From: Clostridia bacterium
GTDB taxonomy: Bacteria > Bacillota > Sulfobacillia > SLMV01
Assembly (NCBI GenBank): GCA_007136565.1
Contig: SLGS01000064.1
Span: 1 to 12,318 of the forward strand
Length of the DNA: 12,318 nucleotides
Reading direction: 5' to 3'
The stretch's first letter is position 1. Each line of letters starts with the position of its first letter. The notes below the pieces were generated by a model. It saw only the letters and a program-made list of their open reading frames with translations, did not search any database and was not told the origin of the DNA. Shown here one piece after another: positions 6,511-12,318 of the stretch. The translations under genes were made by a program, and so were the position numbers.

Positions 6511-8577
6511 TTGAGTACGGACCGAAAGATGGCCGTGTTGGAAGTCGGTACTTCAGAAATCCCGGCGGGTTATATACCTAGGGCAAAAGAGCAACTGTAT
6601 TCACTCGTGCGCGAGGGCCTGGAGGCGTCGGGCTTGGCGTGTGGCGATCCCGTGGTTCTGGCGACACCCCGGCGGCTGGTGGTCTTTATCGGGGATATAC
6701 CCCCCAGGGGTGAGGAGAGTGTCGAGGAGGTCCGGGGTCCTTCCGCCGAGGTCGCGTTTAGGGACGGAGAGCCGACCAAGGCAGCGGAGGGTTTCGCCCG
6801 TTCCCAGGGGGTATCCGTCGAGGATCTCGTGCTTCGAGATGAGGAAAAGGGCAGCTACGCCTACGCCCTGAAACGCGATCCCGGGGGCCCGGCGATGGAC
6901 ATCTTGGCCGGGCTCTTTACCGAGGCCGTTTCCGGCATCAATTTCCCGCGCACGATGAGGTGGGGGGAGGGAAAGCACTCCTTTGCACGACCGATCCGGT
7001 GGGTCCTGGCCCTACTCGGCGAAGACGTGATACCCGTGGAACTCGCCGGGGTGATGGCGGATCGCGAGTCCTTTGGACCCAGGTACAATCCTCGCACGGT
7101 GTCAGTACCCCGCGCGGCGGATTACCGAGCCCTGGTGGAAGAGACGGGAATAGTCCTCGACGAGCGCGACAGATTGGATGCCATAGAAGATGCCTGCCGC
7201 AAGATCGCGGGATCGGTGAACTGTAGCCCGGTACTGGATCCCGGGTTGCTGGAAGAAGTCTCCTATCTCGTGGAATACCCGACGGTTCTCCTCGGGGACA
7301 TTCCCGATGAATTCATGCAGGTGCCGAGGATCGTCATCGAAACGGCGATGACCTCGCACCTTCGCTTCTTCCCCGTCGAAGATGAAAGCGGTGATCTGGC
7401 GCCGAAGTTCCTGTCCGTCATTAACGGGACCGAGACCATGATTACCACGGTCAGGCCCGGCAACGAGCTGGTGCTGAACTCGAGGCTGGCCGACGCCAGG
7501 TTCTTCTGGGAGGAAGACAGGCGACGCGACCTGGCGGAATACGCCCGGGAGCTGGACACCGTGGTCTTCCACGAGGGCCTCGGGAGCCTGGCCGATCGTA
7601 CGGCCCGCATGGGGGAGATAGTACAAGCCCTATCCCGAAGCGGGCATCTCGATGATGACACCGCGGTTCACCTCGCCAGGGCGGTTCGGCTGGCCAAGGC
7701 GGATTTGCTGACCCTCATGGTGGGCGAGTTTCCCGATCTCCAGGGGCGCATCGGCGAAGAATACGCCAGGTACTCGGGGGAGCCCGAGCCGGTGTGCCGT
7801 GCCCTGGGCGAGCAGTACCTGCCCGCGGGATCCCGGGGAGCCATGCCCGAGACGGATGTCGGCACCTGGCTGGCCCTGGTGGACAAGGTGGATCATCTCG
7901 TCGGCGGTTTCCGCGCTTCGCTGGTGGGTACCGGGTCCGAGGATCCCTACGGCATGAGGAGGGCGGCTACGGGTATCCTGAGGATTCTCCACTCCATGGG
8001 TGATATCGGGTTGTCCAGCGTTATCGGACCGGCGACCGGGGCACACGGTGCCGGGGACGACGCCAATTTGCACTCGGACCTACTGGAGTATCTAACCCGC
8101 AGACTGGCCAGGATGATGGCGGATGAAGGCTTCGCTCCGGAAGTCATCTCCGGTGTCTTGGACCGTCGGTGGGATATCGTCAGTGACGTCTGGGATCGCG
8201 CCCTGCAGGTTTCCGATTTCCTCGGAGAGCCCGAGGCGGAGGACATGTTAACCGCCTGGCGCCGGTGCAGAAACCTCGGCCAAAAGGGAACTCCCCTCGA
8301 GGAGATCGTTCCCGAAGAATTCGAATCGGCGGAGGGTGTTGCGCTGGCACGGGCGTTTCTGGAATTCGAAGGGGAAGCGGAGGCACTCCTGGCTTCGGCC
8401 GACTACACGGGATTCTTCCGGCGGGCTTCCCGCCTGAGAAAACCCGTGGACGATTTCCTGGATTCCGTGATGGTCATGGTTCCCGACGAGGAGCTCAAGG
8501 AGAGAAGACTGGGGTTGCTGGCGAGGATCGATGAACTGATTTCTAAGCCCATGGAATGGGGTGAACTACCCGGATGA
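6511..8577 (+). CDS. glyS: Glycyl-tRNA synthetase beta subunit
   Basis: The beta subunit of alpha2beta2 GlyRS, which recognises tRNA and carries the C-terminal anticodon-binding region. The 688-aa length is essentially that of E. coli GlyS (689). Family blocks in order: VLEVGTSEIPAGYI near the N-terminus, FPRTMRWGEG, ARPIRWVLALLG, VEYPTVLLGDIPDEFMQVP, PGNELVLNSRLADARFFWEED, LTLMVGEFPDLQGRIGEEYA, ALGEQYLP, DPYGMRRAATGI, and the C-terminal KPVDDFLDSVMVMVPDEELKERRLGLL (positions 659-685). The start is TTG 6511, with GGGGAGGT at 6493-6500 and 10-nt spacing. ATG 6529 would also keep the conserved domain but has no good Shine-Dalgarno. The ATG overlapping the glyQ stop at 6504 is out of frame and opens only a 25-codon frame. 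The stop overlaps the ppsR-family start by 4 nt (ATGA). Confidence 0.96.
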   Translation: MSTDRKMAVLEVGTSEIPAGYIPRAKEQLYSLVREGLEASGLACGDPVVLATPRRLVVFIGDIPPRGEESVEEVRGPSAEVAFRDGEPTKAAEGFARSQGVSVEDLVLRDEEKGSYAYALKRDPGGPAMDILAGLFTEAVSGINFPRTMRWGEGKHSFARPIRWVLALLGEDVIPVELAGVMADRESFGPRYNPRTVSVPRAADYRALVEETGIVLDERDRLDAIEDACRKIAGSVNCSPVLDPGLLEEVSYLVEYPTVLLGDIPDEFMQVPRIVIETAMTSHLRFFPVEDESGDLAPKFLSVINGTETMITTVRPGNELVLNSRLADARFFWEEDRRRDLAEYARELDTVVFHEGLGSLADRTARMGEIVQALSRSGHLDDDTAVHLARAVRLAKADLLTLMVGEFPDLQGRIGEEYARYSGEPEPVCRALGEQYLPAGSRGAMPETDVGTWLALVDKVDHLVGGFRASLVGTGSEDPYGMRRAATGILRILHSMGDIGLSSVIGPATGAHGAGDDANLHSDLLEYLTRRLARMMADEGFAPEVISGVLDRRWDIVSDVWDRALQVSDFLGEPEAEDMLTAWRRCRNLGQKGTPLEEIVPEEFESAEGVALARAFLEFEGEAEALLASADYTGFFRRASRLRKPVDDFLDSVMVMVPDEELKERRLGLLARIDELISKPMEWGELPG

Positions 8578-9413
8578 TATCGGAAGACTCCGTCCCGGGT
8601 TACGTTTACGTTATCTCCGATTCGGTGGGGGATACGGCGGAATCCGTGGCCCGAGCGGCGATGAGCCAGTTCGAGGCGAATTCGGATCCCGGGGTGATTC
8701 GCCGTATTCCCTTCGTCAACACTCACGAGCGAGTGGAGGAGGCTGTTCGCCAGGTCAGCCGCGAGGGTGGTGGGTTGGTGATTTACACCCTGGTGGTTCC
8801 CGAGATCCGTGCCTACATGGAAGTCAACTGCCGGGCGGCCGAGATCCCGACGGTGGACCTGATGGGTCCGACCATGGACGCAATGGAGGATCTCCTGGGT
8901 CGAAAGCCGCGGCAAGAACCCGGCATCATCCACCGCATGGACGAGCAATATTTCCGCAGGGTGGCCGCGGTGGAGTTCGCGGTGAAGTACGACGACGGTA
9001 AGGACCCCAGGGGGTTCCTGTTGTCCGACGTAGTTCTCACGGGCGTATCCCGAACCTCCAAAACCCCGGTTTGCATGTACCTCGCACACCGGGAAAAGCG
9101 GGCGGCCAACTATCCCCTCACGCCGGAGATAACCCCGCCGCGCGAGCTATATCTCGTTCGGGATCGAATCATAGGTCTCACCATCTCGGCGGAGCAATTG
9201 CAGGACATACGCCGCGAGCGTATACGAAGGCTGGGGTTGAACTCGGGTTCGAGCTACGATGATCTGAAGCGGATACGCGAGGAGCTGGCCTACGCCAGGA
9301 ATCTCTTCGATGAGTTGGAGTGTCCCGTGATCGACGTTACCCACAAGGCCGTCGAAGAGACGGCGACCACGGTCTTGGAAATGATGCGGAAGGGAGAGTG
9401 GAGTCGTGGGTGA
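8574..9413 (+). CDS. Pyruvate, phosphate dikinase regulatory protein (bifunctional Ser/Thr kinase-pyrophosphorylase, DUF299)
   Basis: A member of the PPDK/PEP-synthase regulatory protein family. It inactivates its target by ADP-dependent phosphorylation of a Thr next to the catalytic His, and reactivates it by Pi-dependent dephosphorylation. The 279-aa product matches the family length (about 270). It opens with VYVISDSVGDTAESVARAA and holds the signature P-loop GVSRTSKTP at 157-165 (Lys163, Thr164). The C-terminal half reads KRAANYPLTPEITPP and later CPVIDVTHKAVEETA, also family-typical. ATG 8574 overlaps the glyS stop as ATGA. The stop overlaps the ppdK start by 8 nt. Because ppdK, not a PEP synthase (ppsA), follows directly, PPDK is the likely substrate, and that PPDK keeps the target Thr455. 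Regulation is therefore likely post-translational and ADP/energy-responsive. Confidence 0.95.
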   Translation: MISEDSVPGYVYVISDSVGDTAESVARAAMSQFEANSDPGVIRRIPFVNTHERVEEAVRQVSREGGGLVIYTLVVPEIRAYMEVNCRAAEIPTVDLMGPTMDAMEDLLGRKPRQEPGIIHRMDEQYFRRVAAVEFAVKYDDGKDPRGFLLSDVVLTGVSRTSKTPVCMYLAHREKRAANYPLTPEITPPRELYLVRDRIIGLTISAEQLQDIRRERIRRLGLNSGSSYDDLKRIREELAYARNLFDELECPVIDVTHKAVEETATTVLEMMRKGEWSRG

Positions 9414-12066
9414 GGACGACCGTCAGACAAAGTACATATACCGCTTCGAGGAGGGTTCCCGGGATATGCGCGGGCTCCTCGGGGGTAAGGGCGCCAACCT
9501 GGCCGAGATGACAACCATGGGACTCCCGGTCCCCCCGGGCTTCACCATCACCACCCTGGCCTCCGCCGAGTATCGTCGAGACGGAAAGATGCCCGAGAGC
9601 CTGCTTCGGGAAATCTGGGAGGCCATGTCGGATCTGGAGTCCGCCCGGGGGCGCGAGTTCGGGTCCAAGGACAATCCGCTGCTGGTCTCCGTTCGATCGG
9701 GAGCCCCGGTTTCTATGCCCGGGATGATGGATACCGTGTTGAATCTCGGTCTGAACACCGAGACCGTCCAGGGCTTGGCCCGGGCGACGGGGGACGAAAG
9801 GTTTGCACTGGACTGTCTTCGCCGATTCGTCCAGATGTTCGGCAACGTGGTCCGGGGGATTCCGACGGGGGATTTCGAGCGCATACTGGAATCCGCGCGC
9901 GAGGACGCTGGCGTCACCACCGATCACCGGCTGGGACCGGATGAGTTGGAACAGGTGATAGATAGATACCTGGATCTTTACCGCCGTCGAACCGGCGAGC
10001 CGTTCCCCGAGGATCCCAGGCACCAGCTCATCGAGGCGGTGGAGGCGGTATTCCGTTCCTGGGACAATCAGCGCGCCGTCGTCTATAGAAGGCATCAGGG
10101 TATTCCCGACGACGTGGGCACCGCCGTCAACGTGCAGTCGATGGTGTTCGGAAACCTAGGTAATGATGGCGGCACCGGTGTCCTCTTCACCCGGGATCCG
10201 GCCTCGGGAGATCCCCTACTTTACGGAGAGTACCTGCAAAACGCCCAGGGTGAAGACGTCGTGGCGGGATTGCGAACACCAAGGGCAATAGATGAAATGG
10301 CACAAACCATGCCCGACGTATACGAAGAGTTGAAAAGGCTCGCCGTGGTCCTGGAAGAACACTACGGCGACGTGCAGGATATCGAATTCACCGTCGAGGG
10401 CGGAGAACTCTTCGTCCTGCAAACCCGCACAGCCAAGAGAACGCCCGCCGCCGCGGTGAGGATCGCCCACGATATGGTGGTTGAGGGGGTGATCTCCCGC
10501 GAGGAGGCGATGATGAGGGTGAACCCGGAGGACCTTTCCGTTCTATTGCACCCCAGCATAGATCTCGCGGGGGAAGTTGACTCCGTCGGTCGCGGGCTCC
10601 CCGCCTCCCCGGGGGCGGCCAGCGGTAAGGTGGTATTCGATTCCGACGAGGCCGAGAGAATGGCCAACGACGGCGAACGGGTTCTCCTGGTTCGCCCCGA
10701 GACAACTCCCGACGACATCCACGGGATCGTCGGAGCCCAGGGCATCCTCACCAGCAGGGGCGGCATGACGTGCCACGCCGCCATCGTAGCTCGGGGAATG
10801 GGTAAACCCTGCATCGTGGGATGCGGGGAGTTAAAGATCGACCTCGCCCAGCAGAAGGCCTGGCTGGGTTCGCTGGAGTTGGAGCCCGGGGACCTGATAA
10901 CCATCGATGGGACTACCGGTTCGGTGTTCGCGGGCGAGATGGAGCTGGTGGAACCCATTCTCACGAGTCACTTCAGGACTTTCCTGGAGTGGGCGGATGA
11001 GGTTCGCGTCCTCGGTGTCCGCGCCAACGCGGATACCCCGGTGGACGCCGCGGTGGCCCGGGACTTCGGCGCGGAGGGGATAGGTCTTTGCCGGACGGAG
11101 CACATGTTCATGGAACCCCGTCGCCTCAAGGCGGTGCAGAACATGATCATGGCCAACACCTCGGAGGAGCGCCGGGAGGCGTTGGCGGAGATACTGCCCC
11201 TGCAGCGCTCGGACTTCGTCGAACTCTTCGAGCAAATGCACGGGTTGCCGGTTACCATCCGCCTCTTGGACCCCCCGCTCCACGAGTTTCTCCCGGATGT
11301 CGCCCAACTCAAAGAGGAGATCCGGGAGATGCGCGCCTCCGGGGCGGGTTGGACTGCGCTCGCCGAGAAGGAAGAACTCCACAGCCGCGCGGTGGGCCTC
11401 CAGGAGAGTAACCCCATGCTGGGGCTTCGCGGCTGTCGGCTGGGGCTGACGCGGCCGGAGATTTATGAGATGCAGGTTCGCGCCATATTTGAGGCCATGA
11501 TCCAGGTCAGGGAAGACGGGGTAGAGATACTCCCCGAAATAATGATCCCGCTGGTCAGCGACGTTCGGGAATATCGCGAGCTGGCCGCCATGGTGCGCCG
11601 CGTCGAAGAAGAGGTGGGATCGGTGGGGGATCACCTCGTCGGTACCATGATCGAGGTGCCCAGGGCGTGCATTACGGCCGGTGAAATCGCGGCGGAGGCC
11701 GAGTTCTTCTCCTTCGGAACGAATGATCTCACCCAGACGACGTTCGGTTTCAGCAGGGACGACGCCGAGGCCAAGTTCATGCATCATTACCTAACCGAGG
11801 GGCTTCTCGACGACAATCCCTTCGCGGTCCTCGACGAGGCCGGCGTCGGAGAACTGGTTAGGATGGGTGTGGACCGCGGCCGCAGCGAGCGCGGGGGGCT
11901 CAAGATCGGGATCTGCGGCGAGCACGGCGGCGATCCCAAGTCGATAGACTTCTGCCATCGCGTTGGGATGGATTACGTCAGCTGTTCGCCCTACAGGATA
12001 CCGATCGCCCGACTGGCGGCCGCCAGGGCCGCCCTGGCCGATGCCGACAGAAGCGAATATCGTTAG
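9406..12066 (+). CDS. ppdK: Pyruvate, phosphate dikinase (PPDK)
   Basis: Catalyses the reversible ATP + Pi + pyruvate to AMP + PPi + PEP reaction in the cytoplasm, for gluconeogenic PEP supply or PPi-linked glycolysis. The 886-aa product is close to the Clostridium symbiosum enzyme (about 874). N-terminal ATP-grasp domain: GGKGANLAEM with K28, and VSVRSGAPVSMPGMMDTV with R97. The linker ends in VLQTRTAKRTPAAA. In the central phosphohistidine domain, SRGGMTCHAAIVARGMG carries T455 (regulatory), C456 and the catalytic H457. In the C-terminal PEP/pyruvate barrel: GIGLCRTEHMF, metal ligands E750 (MIEVPRA) and D774 (TNDLTQ), and catalytic C837 in GICGEHGGDP. All key residues are intact. GTG 9406 overlaps the regulator's end by 8 nt; GGGAG at 9392-9396 lies 9 nt before it. 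The gene is followed by a hairpin and an intrinsic terminator, probably ending the operon. Confidence 0.97.
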   Translation: MGEDDRQTKYIYRFEEGSRDMRGLLGGKGANLAEMTTMGLPVPPGFTITTLASAEYRRDGKMPESLLREIWEAMSDLESARGREFGSKDNPLLVSVRSGAPVSMPGMMDTVLNLGLNTETVQGLARATGDERFALDCLRRFVQMFGNVVRGIPTGDFERILESAREDAGVTTDHRLGPDELEQVIDRYLDLYRRRTGEPFPEDPRHQLIEAVEAVFRSWDNQRAVVYRRHQGIPDDVGTAVNVQSMVFGNLGNDGGTGVLFTRDPASGDPLLYGEYLQNAQGEDVVAGLRTPRAIDEMAQTMPDVYEELKRLAVVLEEHYGDVQDIEFTVEGGELFVLQTRTAKRTPAAAVRIAHDMVVEGVISREEAMMRVNPEDLSVLLHPSIDLAGEVDSVGRGLPASPGAASGKVVFDSDEAERMANDGERVLLVRPETTPDDIHGIVGAQGILTSRGGMTCHAAIVARGMGKPCIVGCGELKIDLAQQKAWLGSLELEPGDLITIDGTTGSVFAGEMELVEPILTSHFRTFLEWADEVRVLGVRANADTPVDAAVARDFGAEGIGLCRTEHMFMEPRRLKAVQNMIMANTSEERREALAEILPLQRSDFVELFEQMHGLPVTIRLLDPPLHEFLPDVAQLKEEIREMRASGAGWTALAEKEELHSRAVGLQESNPMLGLRGCRLGLTRPEIYEMQVRAIFEAMIQVREDGVEILPEIMIPLVSDVREYRELAAMVRRVEEEVGSVGDHLVGTMIEVPRACITAGEIAAEAEFFSFGTNDLTQTTFGFSRDDAEAKFMHHYLTEGLLDDNPFAVLDEAGVGELVRMGVDRGRSERGGLKIGICGEHGGDPKSIDFCHRVGMDYVSCSPYRIPIARLAAARAALADADRSEYR

Positions 12067-12081
12067 ACGGTGATGGGTCGA

Positions 12082-12133
12082 TCGCCTCCGGGAGCCCCCT
12101 GCGTGTTGCAGGAAAAGGAGTTCCCGGAGGCGA
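12082..12133 (+). repeat. Long imperfect hairpin after ppdK
   Basis: TCGCCTCCGGGA (12082-12093) is perfectly complementary to TCCCGGAGGCGA (12122-12133), a 12-bp GC-rich stem. Inside it, CCTGC (12098-12102) and GCAGG (12108-12112) form a second 5-bp hairpin around a GTGTT loop, so the RNA could fold as a nested stem with internal mismatches. It starts 15 nt after the ppdK stop. No T-run follows at once, so it is not itself a terminator. It could stabilise the 3' end of the ppdK mRNA or form the first half of a dnaG leader. I recognise no known riboswitch in it. Confidence 0.7.
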
Positions 12134-12163
12134 AGCGTATTCGAGTAGAGGAGAGATCTCTTG

Positions 12164-12190
12164 CTGGGGCATCCTGCCCCAGTTATTTTT
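12164..12190 (+). terminator. Intrinsic terminator between ppdK and dnaG
   Basis: CTGGGGC (12164-12170), an ATCCT loop, and GCCCCAG (12176-12182) form a perfect 7-bp stem followed directly by TTATTTTT (12183-12190), a textbook Rho-independent terminator. It lies 98 nt after the ppdK stop and only 31 nt before the dnaG start. That leaves no room for a full promoter between it and dnaG, so it may also act as an attenuator for dnaG. Confidence 0.88.
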
Positions 12191-12221
12191 GACTCCGGAC
12201 ACTCGAGGCGAAGGGGGTGCG

Positions 12222-12318
12222 ATGAGATTGAACGGCGACGGAGCCGTCGATCGCGTTCGAGAAGTGAGCGATTTGGTCGATGTGGTGTCCGATTACGTAA
12301 CACTGCAAAGACGCGGCG
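12222..12318 (+). CDS. dnaG: DNA primase DnaG, 3'-truncated by the window end
   Basis: Only the first 32 codons lie in the window. They read MRLNGDGAVDRVREVSDLVDVVSDYVTLQRRG, matching the DnaG N-terminus, where a helix of the VDIVDVISEYVPLKRRG type precedes the zinc-ribbon (the zinc cysteines fall outside the window). ATG 12222 is preceded by AAGGGGGTG at 12211-12219. The gene is too short here for the usual six-frame call. In many bacteria dnaG precedes rpoD/sigA, which may lie downstream. The identification rests on a short stretch plus gene order, but the pattern is characteristic. Confidence 0.85.
   Translation, partial: MRLNGDGAVDRVREVSDLVDVVSDYVTLQRRG

Noticed and set aside
9337..10095. 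A 252-codon minus-strand open frame across the ppsR-family/ppdK junction
   Set aside because: No domain-like sequence and no ribosome binding site of note; it overlaps conserved plus-strand genes.
10831..11787. A 318-codon minus-strand open frame inside ppdK
   Set aside because: The same codon-bias shadow effect; the plus strand encodes conserved PPDK motifs over the whole span.
12189..12194. TTGACT as a -35 box for dnaG
   Set aside because: It sits at the end of the terminator T-run; a matching -10 would fall around 12212-12217, which is GGGGG-rich, and the start codon follows at once.
1..12318. Mobile element, CRISPR array, tRNA/rRNA or defence system
   Set aside because: Read through on both strands: no spaced direct-repeat arrays, no terminal inverted repeats with a transposase, no cloverleaf-like RNA gene, and all coding space is taken by conserved housekeeping genes.

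Overview
The window is about 12.3 kb of dense, single-strand (+) housekeeping sequence. GC content is high (roughly 60% by eye) and the only gap of note is about 155 bp near the right end. Ten genes are read left to right: a 5'-truncated 7TM-HD (PgpH-type) c-di-AMP phosphodiesterase, ybeY, a DUF3048 (YerB-like) membrane-anchored protein, era, recO, a small UBA-like/DUF4342 membrane protein, glyQ, glyS, a PPDK regulatory kinase/pyrophosphorylase (ppsR family), ppdK, and the first codons of dnaG. The order HD phosphohydrolase - ybeY - era - recO - glyQS - dnaG resembles the core cluster of Clostridia-type Firmicutes. High GC, frequent GTG starts (five of ten genes), strong Shine-Dalgarno sequences, a DUF4342 gene and a two-subunit glycyl-tRNA synthetase fit a high-GC Peptococcia/Moorellia-like clostridium or a deep-branching Actinobacteriota (Geothermincolia-like) lineage. 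The sequence alone does not settle this. It is not a mobile or accessory region: I see no transposase, integrase, CRISPR, tRNA or rRNA.

Layout. Block 1 (1-5065) holds pgpH-ybeY-DUF3048-era-recO. Genes overlap by 29, 4 and 1 nt, or are 10 nt apart, as in one operon. It combines second-messenger turnover (c-di-AMP), 16S rRNA maturation and 30S assembly (YbeY, Era), an envelope protein and recombination repair (RecO). Block 2 (5107-12066) holds DUF4342-glyQ-glyS-ppsR-ppdK. It starts after a 41-nt gap with a possible -10 box (TATACT) inside the end of recO and a perfect 10-bp palindrome. A short hairpin sits in the DUF4342/glyQ spacer; no glycine T-box is present. glyQ/glyS make the alpha2beta2 GlyRS. 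The regulator-PPDK pair controls pyruvate/PEP interconversion, and the PPDK keeps the Thr-Cys-His motif that the regulator targets. Block 3 (12067-12318) holds a long imperfect hairpin, a canonical intrinsic terminator, and then dnaG 31 nt later.

I did not find a clearly novel multi-gene system. The most interesting items are the structured leader/terminator just before dnaG, the DUF4342 protein and possible promoter/operator heading the glyQS-ppsR-ppdK block, and the DUF3048 protein with a glutamate-repeat linker wedged between ybeY and era.
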